This document shows positions 1-7,352 of a stretch of DNA of 36,782 nt, one piece after another (the stretch's first letter is position 1; each line of letters starts with the position of its first letter). A program made the position numbers and the translations under genes. Origin of the DNA: Phycisphaerales bacterium. Its GTDB lineage: Bacteria > Planctomycetota > Phycisphaerae > Phycisphaerales > SM1A02. The notes under the pieces are model-generated. The model did not search any database and was not told the DNA's origin. It saw nothing but the letters and a program-made list of their open reading frames with translations. The stretch spans positions 1-36,782 of the forward strand of contig JABDLI010000341.1 in assembly GCA_013003065.1 (NCBI GenBank), written 5' to 3'.

Positions 1-330
1 GCCGCCGGCTGGTGCAAGGCGTGGGCGATCACCAAGATCGTCTTCGTCGTCGCGAACAGCAGCGTCGGTTACCTCGTGAACCGCGCGCAGTTCGAAGCGA
101 TGATGGACGATCCGGGAATGGCCAGCATGGGGTCGGGGTTCTTCAGCGCGATCGGCATCGTCGGGGTCGTCTTCGGTCTGCTGTGGGGCTGGGCGTTGCC
201 GGTCTTCCTGCTCATCTGGTTCGGGCGGCCGAAGGTCAAGCAGGAGATGGCCACCTGGGCGGGCGGCGGCGTGCCGGCGTTGCCCGCCGAGCCCGCAACC
301 TGGCCGCCGGAACCACCGGTCGCATCATGA
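1..330 (+). CDS. C-terminal part of a membrane protein (5' end outside window)
   Basis: The frame is open from base 1 to a TGA at 328-330, so the start lies outside the window; 109 residues are visible. Two hydrophobic stretches can be seen, one around 'ITKIVFVVANSSVGYL' and one around 'AIGIVGVVFGLLWGWALPVF', followed by a short Pro/Ala-rich tail. I do not recognise the family. The stop codon overlaps the ATG of tyrS (ATGA), so the two are probably translationally coupled. A longer ORF-track entry that begins at base 12 in another frame is tyrS read upstream of its true start and should not be confused with this gene. Confidence 0.7.
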   Translation, partial: AAGWCKAWAITKIVFVVANSSVGYLVNRAQFEAMMDDPGMASMGSGFFSAIGIVGVVFGLLWGWALPVFLLIWFGRPKVKQEMATWAGGGVPALPAEPATWPPEPPVAS

Positions 331-1628
331 GCGGTGGGTTTCTCGACGAGCTGAGTTGGCGTGGGCAGCTCCACCAGGCGAGCGCAGACGCCGCGCTCGT
401 CGAGCATCTGTCCGCGCCGCCCCGCGTCGGTTACTGCGGCTTTGATCCGTCGGCCGAGAGCCTGACGATCGGGAACTTCATCCCCATCAAGGTGCTCATG
501 CACTGGCAGCGGTGCGGACACCGACCGGTGGTGCTCATGGGCGGCGGCACCGGGCTCATCGGTGACCCGTCCGGGAAGGACCAGGAGCGTCAGCTCCTGT
601 CGCGTGAGCAGGTCGAGGCGAACGTCGCCGGCCAACGCCGCATCTTCGAGCGACTGCTCGACTTCGACGCGACGCGGCCCGACGGCGCCGTCATGGTCAA
701 CAACCTCGATTGGCTCGGCGAGCTCGGGTACATCCAGGTGCTGCGTGACGTCGGCAAGCATTTCTCGATCAACGCGATGCTGCAACGCGACTCCGTCCGG
801 ACCCGGCTGGAGAACCGCGAGCAGGGCATCAGCTACACCGAGTTCAGCTACATGATCCTGCAGGCGTACGACTTCCTGCACCTTCACCGCACGATGGACT
901 GCACCGTGCAGCTCGCCGGCTCGGATCAGTACGGCAACATCCTTTCCGGCATCGATCTCATCCGCCGCGAAGCGGGAAGCGGCGGCGAGCATCCGGCCTT
1001 CGGCATCACGGCCCCCCTCGTCACGCACGCCGACGGCCGGAAGATCGGCAAGACCGAGCGTGGCGCCGTGTGGCTGACGGCCGATCGCACGAGCCCCTAC
1101 GCGTTCTATCAGTATTGGATCAACGTCGACGACGCCGAGGTCGATCAGTTTCTGCGCTGGTTCACGCTGCTCGAACGCGAGGCGATCGAGGAGACGATCA
1201 CGCGGCACGTCGCCGCCCCCCACGAACGGTGCGGGCAGCGTCGGCTCGCCGAGGAGATGACCCGGCTCATCCACGGCAACGACGAGCTGCAACGCGCCGA
1301 ACGCGCGACGACCGCACTGTTCGGCGGCGGCGACGTCCGTGAGCTCGACGCCGGTCTCCTGGATCAGGTCGTCCCCGAGCTGCCGGCCTCCGACCACGCC
1401 GTCGGCGACCTGTCCGGCGCCGGGGTCGCGCTCGTGGAGCTGCTGCCCCGCACGTCGCTCGCGCAGTCGAAACGCGAGGCGCGGGAATTCCTCGGCAACA
1501 ATGCGGTCAGCGTCAACGGGGAGCGGGCGGAACCCGACCGCACGCTGACCAGCGCCGATCTTCTCCCGGGCCGCACGATCCTCCTGCGTCGCGGCAAACG
1601 GAAGTGGCACGCGACGCGGTGGGCGTGA
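327..1628 (+). CDS. tyrS: Tyrosyl-tRNA synthetase
   Basis: This 433-residue protein charges tRNA-Tyr in the cytosol. The class I catalytic domain has its HIGH-equivalent at residues 47-50, reading T-I-G-N, followed by 'GGGTGLIGDPSG'. The tyrosine-pocket blocks 'YTEFSYMILQAYD' (about 170-182) and 'GSDQYGN' (198-204) are present. The KMSKS-equivalent is 'KIGKTE' (about 239-244), the usual bacterial TyrRS form. A C-terminal S4 RNA-binding domain covers about 365-425. Length is normal for bacterial TyrRS. I chose the ATG at 327, not the track start at 12, because it overlaps the upstream stop and begins just before the conserved N-terminus. The first His of HIGH is replaced by Thr, which is noted as a finding. 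Confidence 0.96.
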   Translation: MSGGFLDELSWRGQLHQASADAALVEHLSAPPRVGYCGFDPSAESLTIGNFIPIKVLMHWQRCGHRPVVLMGGGTGLIGDPSGKDQERQLLSREQVEANVAGQRRIFERLLDFDATRPDGAVMVNNLDWLGELGYIQVLRDVGKHFSINAMLQRDSVRTRLENREQGISYTEFSYMILQAYDFLHLHRTMDCTVQLAGSDQYGNILSGIDLIRREAGSGGEHPAFGITAPLVTHADGRKIGKTERGAVWLTADRTSPYAFYQYWINVDDAEVDQFLRWFTLLEREAIEETITRHVAAPHERCGQRRLAEEMTRLIHGNDELQRAERATTALFGGGDVRELDAGLLDQVVPELPASDHAVGDLSGAGVALVELLPRTSLAQSKREAREFLGNNAVSVNGERAEPDRTLTSADLLPGRTILLRRGKRKWHATRWA

Positions 1629-1629
1629 G

Positions 1630-2634
1630 TTACTCCGGCGCGACCTCTTCGAGAATCGTCAGGCCGATCATCGGCGGTTGGGTGGACGTCCCGACCCGGG
1701 CGTCGACGATCGTCAGCGTGCCGTCCGGCAACAACGCGACGAACGCGGACACCGGCTTGCGTTCGATCCGCGCTTCCTTCTCGCTCGACTTCAGATGCAC
1801 GAGCGCGAGCACCTTCACCTCGCCGCTCTCGATGCGACGACCGAGGTCCTCGGTGACCCGCACGGTGACGTCGCGCAGCAGCTCGGGGTCCACCTGAATG
1901 CGGGCTTCATCTTCGGGCGAGCCGGCGATCTGCACCCGCACCGGCACCGGAGGCACGACCTCGCGGATGCGGGATCCGATGGTGAACGACACGCGTCCCT
2001 CGGGCGGTGTCACGGTCACCGTTGCGATCCCGCGGAGCGAGGCCGGCAGTTCGATCGGCACCCCGGTCAGCGTGTGCTGGATGCCCGGCGCACGGCCGGC
2101 CAGGTCGGCGCGTTCCACGATGGCCCTCGCCGTGAGCTCGACGCCGGGCTCGAGCAGCCGGCGTGGCGCGCGGATGGTCACGGTCGATGGTTCGACGGTC
2201 ATTGCCCCGACGAGCTCGACGCCGGGCACCTCACCCGGGACCACGCGCACCGGCACCTCGACGAACTGATCGACGTCGAGCGAGACCGTTTGCGGGTCGG
2301 TGGTGACGACCGCGATACCGGCCTCGGCGATCGCCGGATGTTCACGCACCATGGCCACGAGATTGACCGGTTGCGATCCCGTGCGGGGGGGGAGGGCGAA
2401 CGTCAGCCGCTTCACGGTCTGTTCGGCGTTCTGGATCGCACGTTGCGATCCTTCGACCGTCACCCGCGTCGTCACCACGTTGGCGGGTTCGATGAGCCAA
2501 TCGTCGGTGCCGGTGACCTCGAAGGTGCACTGCACCGGAAACGTGCGGTCGACACGCGTCTCGCCCGCCGCCCACCACCAGACGACGACCGCCACGACCG
2601 TCGTCATCACGTAGGTCCAGATATCGCCAATCAT
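1630..2634 (-). CDS. cdaR: YbbR-domain protein, CdaR-like regulator of diadenylate cyclase
   Basis: This 334-residue protein has an N-terminal membrane anchor ('VMTTVVAVVVWWWAAG') followed by an extracytoplasmic region made of repeated YbbR-type beta-rich modules with the 'P(V/A)xVxG...G...VEPSTVTIR' pattern. CdaR proteins bind and modulate membrane CdaA; in Firmicutes the two genes are adjacent, as here. The start at 2634 lies 4 nt after the cdaA stop and opens directly onto the anchor. The track start at 2658 would overlap cdaA and has no Shine-Dalgarno sequence. The gene converges on tyrS with only 1 nt between the stop codons, leaving no room for a private terminator. Family assignment is fairly secure; the regulatory role is inferred from family and position. 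Confidence 0.82.
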   Translation of the reverse strand: MIGDIWTYVMTTVVAVVVWWWAAGETRVDRTFPVQCTFEVTGTDDWLIEPANVVTTRVTVEGSQRAIQNAEQTVKRLTFALPPRTGSQPVNLVAMVREHPAIAEAGIAVVTTDPQTVSLDVDQFVEVPVRVVPGEVPGVELVGAMTVEPSTVTIRAPRRLLEPGVELTARAIVERADLAGRAPGIQHTLTGVPIELPASLRGIATVTVTPPEGRVSFTIGSRIREVVPPVPVRVQIAGSPEDEARIQVDPELLRDVTVRVTEDLGRRIESGEVKVLALVHLKSSEKEARIERKPVSAFVALLPDGTLTIVDARVGTSTQPPMIGLTILEEVAPE

Positions 2635-2638
2635 CGCA

Positions 2639-3487
2639 CTAGGCCGCCTGCTTCTCATCGGGGTCGCGGTCGGACGTCAACGGATCCAGGCCCTGGTTTG
2701 GCGTGAGCGCATCGAGTCGCCGCGCGAGGACCGAACGAAACTGATCACGACCGATGGCGTGCTCGATCACGCCGCGTTCGGCAATGCTGATCGCACCCGT
2801 CTCTTCGCTGACGATGATGACCAGGCAATCGCTCTCCTGGGACAAACCCGCCGCCGCCCGGTGTCGTGACCCGTACTCCAGCGGCAGCACGCCCTCCTCG
2901 ACGAGCGGGAACTGCACGCTCGCGGCGAGGATGCGATCACCCCGGATCACGACGCCGAGATCATGGAGCGGGCTGTTCGGCCAGAAGATCGACTCGAGCA
3001 GACGCGCGTCCACCTTGGCGTCGAGCCGAGCCCCGGTCTCGATGAGCCCTCCCAGCTCCGTGCTGCGTTCGAGCGCGATCAGCGCGCCGAACTGACTCTT
3101 GCTCAGAAACAGCACCGCCTCGTTGACTGCGTCGATGACCGAGTCGACCTGCTCTCGACCGGGCCGGAAGCTCCACGCGCGTCCGAGCCGGCTCATCGCC
3201 TGCCGCAGCTCGGGTTGGAAGACCACGATCAGCAGGACGGCGAGCAGCCCGAGGAAACGGTCATAGATGAAGTTGAGCCGGAGAAAGGCGTCGCTGCTCT
3301 GGCCGAGCATCCGGATGCTCAGCGTGGCGATGACGACGAGCACGACGACGCCACGGATGACACCGGCCCCGCGGGTGCCACGCAGGAAGCGAAACACGAA
3401 GTAGACGCACAGCCAAATGACGGCGATCTCGATGGCGGCCTGCCACGGAACCGTGCCCGGAAAAAGCTGTTGCCAGAGTCTCGCCAT
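2639..3487 (-). CDS. cdaA: Membrane diadenylate cyclase (CdaA/DAC type)
   Basis: The 282-residue protein should make cyclic di-AMP from two ATP. Three N-terminal transmembrane segments (about 19-36, 44-62, 78-95) are followed by 'FQPELRQAMSRLGR' and a coiled linker, then a DAC domain (about 115-260). The RHR motif is intact at 208-210 ('GSRHRAAAGLS') and 'IVSEETGAIS' is present. The DGA motif, normally in 'PLHDGAV', reads 'PLHDLGV' here (Asp176-Leu-Gly), so the Asp is kept while Gly-Ala is changed. The gene is followed at 4 nt by the YbbR partner, the classic cdaA-cdaR order. Its start faces a divergent gene across about 95 bp. Family assignment is firm; catalytic competence depends on the altered motif. 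Confidence 0.92.
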   Translation of the reverse strand: MARLWQQLFPGTVPWQAAIEIAVIWLCVYFVFRFLRGTRGAGVIRGVVVLVVIATLSIRMLGQSSDAFLRLNFIYDRFLGLLAVLLIVVFQPELRQAMSRLGRAWSFRPGREQVDSVIDAVNEAVLFLSKSQFGALIALERSTELGGLIETGARLDAKVDARLLESIFWPNSPLHDLGVVIRGDRILAASVQFPLVEEGVLPLEYGSRHRAAAGLSQESDCLVIIVSEETGAISIAERGVIEHAIGRDQFRSVLARRLDALTPNQGLDPLTSDRDPDEKQAA

Positions 3488-3514
3488 CGTGCCGGAGCGG
3501 GGTCCTCCAGCAGC

Positions 3515-3520
3515 AGTATA
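3515..3520 (-). promoter_or_regulatory. Candidate -10 element for cdaA-cdaR
   Basis: On the minus strand the divergent spacer carries a TATACT hexamer, one mismatch from the sigma-70 consensus, about 28 nt upstream of the cdaA ATG. A convincing -35 at 16-18 nt is not visible (GACACG at 17 nt). Confidence 0.35.
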
Positions 3521-3583
3521 CGCTGCACGCCTGCACGCGTGTCCTCCCGGCGCGAGAGTCGTTTCCGCGGTAGGATCATGCCC

Positions 3584-4117
3584 ATGTCACGATTCGGGAC
3601 GCACTATCAGGTCTCGCGGCTGACCGGCGTGTGTGCGGAGACCGGCGAGAAGCTCGAGCCCGGTTCGCTCTGCGTGGCGACGCTCTGTGATCGCGCCGAG
3701 GACGAGGGCTTCGATCGCAAGGACTATTCGATGACGGCCTGGGAGCAGGGCGCACGCCCCGAGCGGCTGTTCAGCTTCTGGCGGACGGAGGTTGCGGCTC
3801 CCGAGGCGCGGAGAAAGCTGCTCGTCGACGACGAGGTGTTGATGGACCTCTTCACCCGCCTCGCCGACGACGATCGCCCGCAGCGCGTCGCGTTCCGGTT
3901 CGTCCTCGCCCTCATCCTGATGCGGAAGCGGCTGCTTCGGTTCCTCGGGCGGCGAAGCGATGAAGCCGCGGGCCGGGAGTGGTGGAAGCTCCGCCCGCGT
4001 GGCGCCGCCCCCGAAGATCCCCCGCTGGAGGTTCTCGACCCTCGCTTGAGCGACGAAGATGTCCGGGAGCTCACCGCCCAGCTCGGCGAGGTCCTCCGGG
4101 GAGACATGGAAGGATGA
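3584..4117 (+). CDS. Orphan cytosolic protein with N-terminal Cys cluster
   Basis: This 177-residue protein has no family name I can give with confidence; the general shape resembles proteins common in planctomycetes. Near the N-terminus are three cysteines in 'GVCAETGEKLEPGSLC' and 'ATLC', which could form a metal site. A conserved-looking 'FSFWRTEV' block follows, then a mainly helical Arg-rich region and an acidic C-terminus. I prefer the ATG at 3584 because AGGA at 3572-3575 then has an 8-nt spacing; the in-frame ATG at 3578 would be only 2 nt from it. The ORF-track start at 2963 lies inside cdaA antisense and is not credible. Its TGA overlaps the ATG of the next gene, so the two are probably coupled. 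Confidence 0.75.
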   Translation: MSRFGTHYQVSRLTGVCAETGEKLEPGSLCVATLCDRAEDEGFDRKDYSMTAWEQGARPERLFSFWRTEVAAPEARRKLLVDDEVLMDLFTRLADDDRPQRVAFRFVLALILMRKRLLRFLGRRSDEAAGREWWKLRPRGAAPEDPPLEVLDPRLSDEDVRELTAQLGEVLRGDMEG

Positions 4118-5004
4118 TCGCCCGTGCGCTGCTCGCGGCCGGATGCATGCTCCTCGCCGGAACGAGCGGGTGCCAGAGCCCGCCCGCGACGACGAGCCCG
4201 CCGGGCCCGGGGCCGGGCCACCCCGACCCGATCGACGAAGCCGCCATTCGAGAGCAGCTCGCGCTCCACAACGCGCGGGTCGCGCAGCTCGGCCGGATCG
4301 CCGCCCCCGGCGTCATCGAGTTTGCCTGGGTCGACGAGGCCGGCGACCGACACTTCGAGCCGCAGGTCAACACGCGTCTGTGGATCGACTTGCCCCGGCG
4401 GAGCGGGCTGCGGCTGGAGAAGCTCGGCGAGGTGCTGTTCTGGCTCGGCTCCGACGACGAGCGGTACTGGCTCTTCGATCTCACCGGTGCCGAATCGACC
4501 CTTTTCGTCCGGTCGCATCACGATGCGATCTCCGCGACCGGCGGCTCGCCGCTCAGGCTCCGCCCGCTGGCGATCATCGACCTGCTCGGGCTCACGCCCG
4601 TGCCGCTCGTCGACGACCTGGTCCTCACCGCGGAACCGTCCGGTTGGCAGGTCACGGCACCAGGCGCCGGCGGCGAGATGCGTCTGTCCTTTGCCGACGG
4701 CTCGGCGTGGCCGCACCGCGTGGAGAGCCTCGACCGCGGTGGCGTCGTCACGATGCACAGCCGGCTCGACCGCCCACGCTCGGTCATCGTGGAGGGCGTC
4801 TCCCGCGCCGCCCTGCCGCGGATGCCAACGCTGATCGACATCGCCGACCCGGCCGGCACGATCACGGTGAAGCTCGCGCTCGACGAACCAAGCCCGCCAC
4901 GCGCCGGCGCGCCCTGGGAACGGTTCTTCGACCTGGAACAGCTTCGGGGGCACCTGCGACCGACGCGGGTGGATGAAGCGGCGAAGACGACGCGGGGGAA
5001 GTGA
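4114..5004 (+). CDS. Predicted lipoprotein, LolA/outer-membrane-lipoprotein-like in outline
   Basis: The 296-residue protein begins with a lipoprotein signal, 'MIARALLAAGCMLLAGTSGC', and Cys20 is the likely lipidated residue. The -3 position is Thr, not the preferred Leu, so processing is probable but not certain. A Pro/Gly-rich linker follows, then a region with alternating strands such as 'LWIDLPRR', 'VLFWLGSDDERYWLFDL' and 'MRLSFADGSAWPHRVE'. Such patterns suit a LolA/LolB-like beta barrel, but this is only an impression. The start overlaps the previous stop (ATGA) with an AGGA just upstream, so it forms a two-gene unit with the Cys-cluster orphan. Role unknown; location is probably the periplasmic face of a membrane. 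Confidence 0.72.
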   Translation: MIARALLAAGCMLLAGTSGCQSPPATTSPPGPGPGHPDPIDEAAIREQLALHNARVAQLGRIAAPGVIEFAWVDEAGDRHFEPQVNTRLWIDLPRRSGLRLEKLGEVLFWLGSDDERYWLFDLTGAESTLFVRSHHDAISATGGSPLRLRPLAIIDLLGLTPVPLVDDLVLTAEPSGWQVTAPGAGGEMRLSFADGSAWPHRVESLDRGGVVTMHSRLDRPRSVIVEGVSRAALPRMPTLIDIADPAGTITVKLALDEPSPPRAGAPWERFFDLEQLRGHLRPTRVDEAAKTTRGK

Positions 5005-5023
5005 CACAGACACGCGAAGAAGT

Positions 5024-5046
5024 CCCGCTTCGCTGTCCGTGGCACC
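5024..5046 (+). repeat. Partial copy of dispersed palindromic element
   Basis: The right half of the element, 'GCTTCGCTGTCCGTGGCACC' (5027-5046), matches the copies near 5.7 kb and 25.2 kb; the left arm is replaced by unrelated sequence. It begins 20 bp after the lipoprotein stop. Confidence 0.7.
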
Positions 5047-5381
5047 ATCCCAAGCGCCCATCGCGCGATCCCACGACCCAACCTGCTCGAGGCGGCATGG
5101 ACGCCGCCGGTCCCCACGCAGCCTGCACCCGCCGGAGGCGGTGCGAAAAATAGTCCGAACCCACGCTGAACCATCCAGACGCGAGCCCGCAGGGATGCGG
5201 GCGGTGTATTTGGGCGCTCCGCGGTCCTGTGCTTCGCCGCAGGATGCGGCGGGACACGCTGAGGTCGGTTGAGCGCCGGACGACACAGCGTTCAGTGTGC
5301 GGTGTGGTGAGGCCGAGGGCGGCAGGACGCCGCCCGTGGAAGCACAGGGCGTCCGGAGGTCACCGGCGTGTTTGCGCGGTT

Positions 5382-5470
5382 GGGGGAGAATTGGATTTGG
5401 AAGGGGAATGGGAATGGGAACGGGAATCGGAATACGAATGGGAAGTGGAATTGGACCCGGAGAGTGGGGA
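5382..5470 (+). repeat. Purine-rich imperfect GGGAAT-type repeat tract
   Basis: The plus strand is a run of G/A-rich hexamer-like units (GGGAAT, GGGAAC, GGAATC and variants) over roughly 90 bp, contrasting with the GC-rich, mixed composition around it. It is not inside a credible gene. Edges are approximate. Confidence 0.65.
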
Positions 5471-5678
5471 CCCGGGGAATGGTGAATTGAAATTCAGCCG
5501 GGCGCACGGATCCGCCGGTCCCCGCGCCGGGCGACCCGCGAAACGCGATCGCGAACGCAGAGAGCCTCGCGATGCTCGGTCGTCAAGCCGTGCATGCAAC
5601 CGGCAGGCGGTGGCATGCCCTCCGCACTCACAGAGGAGCCCATGCTGCCTCGCCCGCGGCGAGCCGGAGTCAACGACT

Positions 5679-5726
5679 CCATCGCGATGGACGCTGACGG
5701 CACGGACGCTTCGCTGTCCGTGGCAC
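5679..5726 (+). repeat. Full copy of dispersed 48-nt palindromic element
   Basis: This 48-nt stretch matches the reverse complement of 25176-25223 with a single mismatch. Its core is a palindrome, CACGGAC / GTCCGTG, around GCTTCGCT, so it can form a hairpin. It ends 45 bp before the RDD gene start. Confidence 0.85.
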
Positions 5727-5771
5727 ACGAACACGGACGCGGAGGCTCCGGCGTCCAGTATCATCGCACCA

Positions 5772-7229
5772 ATGCCCGCCCTGCTCCTCTTCTCCCTGCT
5801 CCTCCTCACCCTCACCGCCCCCGCGACGGCCGCCGATCGCCTGCTTGCCGTGGCGAGCGATGAGCACGCGTGGGTCGTCGTGGCCGACAAGGCGGGCATC
5901 ATGCACGTGCTGCATCACCCGCGTGCCGCCGCTGCGCCGCACGTCAACGATCTGCGCACGCTTCCGCGGCGTCCCGAGGCGATCGCGGCGTGGGGGCAAG
6001 AGCTTTGGATCGTCTTCGGACCCGCCGATCGACGCACCGACGCGATGCGGGAGGTCTACCGGCTGGAGGTGCGGCTCAATCCGGTCAGCGGACGGTACTA
6101 CGGCGCGCCGGCCGATCGGCTGGCGTTCGCCCCGCCGTTGCCCGGACCCGTGCTCGCCATGTGCGGCGCGCACGATGGACCCGTCGCCCTCACCCGCGCG
6201 GCCGAGGGGTTGCGGTTGTGGCAGCTCGGCCCGGATGGGTGGCGCTCGATCGATCTGCCGCCGGCGGTCGCCGCGCGGCGAGAGAACAACTGGCGGATCG
6301 TGGCCGCGGGAGCAGCGGGCCGCCGGATCCGTCTGCTGCGATCGCAGGGCGGGCGGCAGTGGGAGCGTCAGTCGGGGGTTTGGCTCGATCGGCCGGGGCC
6401 CGAGCGGCCGGTCCGCGGTCTTGGCCGCGTCGAGGGAAGGGTGCTGGCGACGCTCCAGGCGGGCCCCGCGATCGAGATCGCGTACCTCGCCGGCGATCAG
6501 GTGCTGCCGCTGGCGACCATGCCGGAGCCGGCGTCAGCGTGGGCCGTCGTCGGACTTGCCGACGGGCCGCGTCTGATCTTCGGCCCCGATACCGAATCCC
6601 TCGCGATCCAACGCGTCGATCCGGTGGTGGGCACGCCCACGCCGGCGGCCGACCTCCGGCCGACACCGATCGACGCCATGACGGTCATGCGGCTGCCCGT
6701 CCTCATGGCAATCGCGTTGTTCGCGGTCGCCATGGTGGCGGTGCTTCGTCCGGCGGGGCGAGCTCCGCTGCCGCTGCCGGCGGAGACCGCTCTCGCGCCG
6801 CCCGTCCTTCGCCTGGCGGCGGTCCTCATCGACATGGCCCCGGCCGCGTTGCTGGTCCTGTTCGTCACGGGGGGGCGGCCGCCCGATCTGCTGGGCCTGC
6901 CGCTGATGACGCGAACGTTCGACGAATCGGTGCCGTACATCGCGACGGCAGGTCTGACGATCGTCCACGCCGGCGCCGGGGAGCTCTTCGCCGGTCGCAC
7001 GCTCGGGAAGCTGGTGCTGGGTCTCCGCGTGATCCACGTCGGCGGGGGGCGTCCGCCGTCGTCGCTGATCGTGCTTCGGAACGCGATGAAGCTGGTGGTC
7101 GTCCTGGTGCCGCCGCTGGCCGTCGTCGCGCTGACGAACCCCAACTGGCAGGGGCTCGATGATCTGGTGGGACGAACGCTGGTGGTGCGCAAGAGCTGCC
7201 CGACCGACGTCACGCCCGGCGACCGATAA
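5772..7229 (+). CDS. Secreted/periplasmic N-terminal domain fused to an RDD-family membrane domain
   Basis: The 485-residue protein starts with a signal-like sequence ('MPALLLFSLLLLTLTAPATA') followed by about 280 residues with repeated beta-strand segments ending in Trp or Arg turns, compatible with a beta-propeller-like extracytoplasmic domain (inference). A transmembrane helix follows around 'PVLMAIALFAVAMVAVL'. The C-terminal 160 residues form an RDD domain: 'LRLAAVLIDMAPA' with the Arg/Asp pattern, 'GRTLGKLVLGLRVI', and the closing 'DDLVGRTLVVR'. RDD domains are poorly characterised membrane modules. I chose the ATG at 5772 because it opens on the signal peptide; the track start at 5229 would translate the repeat-rich spacer. 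No good Shine-Dalgarno sequence precedes it. It lies just upstream of the flagellar cluster and need not belong to it. Confidence 0.8.
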   Translation: MPALLLFSLLLLTLTAPATAADRLLAVASDEHAWVVVADKAGIMHVLHHPRAAAAPHVNDLRTLPRRPEAIAAWGQELWIVFGPADRRTDAMREVYRLEVRLNPVSGRYYGAPADRLAFAPPLPGPVLAMCGAHDGPVALTRAAEGLRLWQLGPDGWRSIDLPPAVAARRENNWRIVAAGAAGRRIRLLRSQGGRQWERQSGVWLDRPGPERPVRGLGRVEGRVLATLQAGPAIEIAYLAGDQVLPLATMPEPASAWAVVGLADGPRLIFGPDTESLAIQRVDPVVGTPTPAADLRPTPIDAMTVMRLPVLMAIALFAVAMVAVLRPAGRAPLPLPAETALAPPVLRLAAVLIDMAPAALLVLFVTGGRPPDLLGLPLMTRTFDESVPYIATAGLTIVHAGAGELFAGRTLGKLVLGLRVIHVGGGRPPSSLIVLRNAMKLVVVLVPPLAVVALTNPNWQGLDDLVGRTLVVRKSCPTDVTPGDR

Positions 7230-7267
7230 CTCTCGCGTTTCCGGTTCAATCGCGACGCTCCGAATGC

Positions 7268-7296
7268 TGAAGTTGCGCGTCGACGTCGGCCGATAA
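7268..7296 (+). promoter_or_regulatory. Candidate sigma-28 (FliA-type) flagellar promoter
   Basis: A perfect GCCGATAA octamer, the sigma-28 -10 consensus, lies at 7289-7296. It is preceded by TGAAGTT at 7268-7274, close to the -35 consensus TAAAGTT. The spacing is 2 nt longer than the usual TAAA-N15-GCCGATAA. The site is 56 bp upstream of the first gene of the flagellar cluster. A related ACCGATAA sits at the RDD stop codon. Confidence 0.5.
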
Positions 7297-7352
7297 ACGG
7301 TCCGTCGGTGAATGGACTCACCGGCGGTTGATCGTCACGGAGAGGATCTCGC

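Larger units (their letters stand above)
5005..5771. other. Intergenic region rich in repeats, no convincing gene
   Basis: About 770 bp lie between the lipoprotein gene and the RDD gene. The ORFs in the track here lack a Shine-Dalgarno sequence, recognisable domains or convincing composition. The stretch contains a partial and a full copy of a dispersed palindromic element and a purine-rich imperfect hexamer tract, each listed separately. I see nothing else I can support. Confidence 0.6.

Noticed and set aside
69-1610. A 513-residue minus-strand frame opposite tyrS
   Set aside because: tyrS is certain on the plus strand and the antisense frame has no recognisable features.
5229-5771. N-terminal extension of the RDD protein to 666 residues
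   Set aside because: The extra part translates the repeat-rich spacer, lacks a ribosome-binding site and precedes a well-formed signal peptide at 5772.
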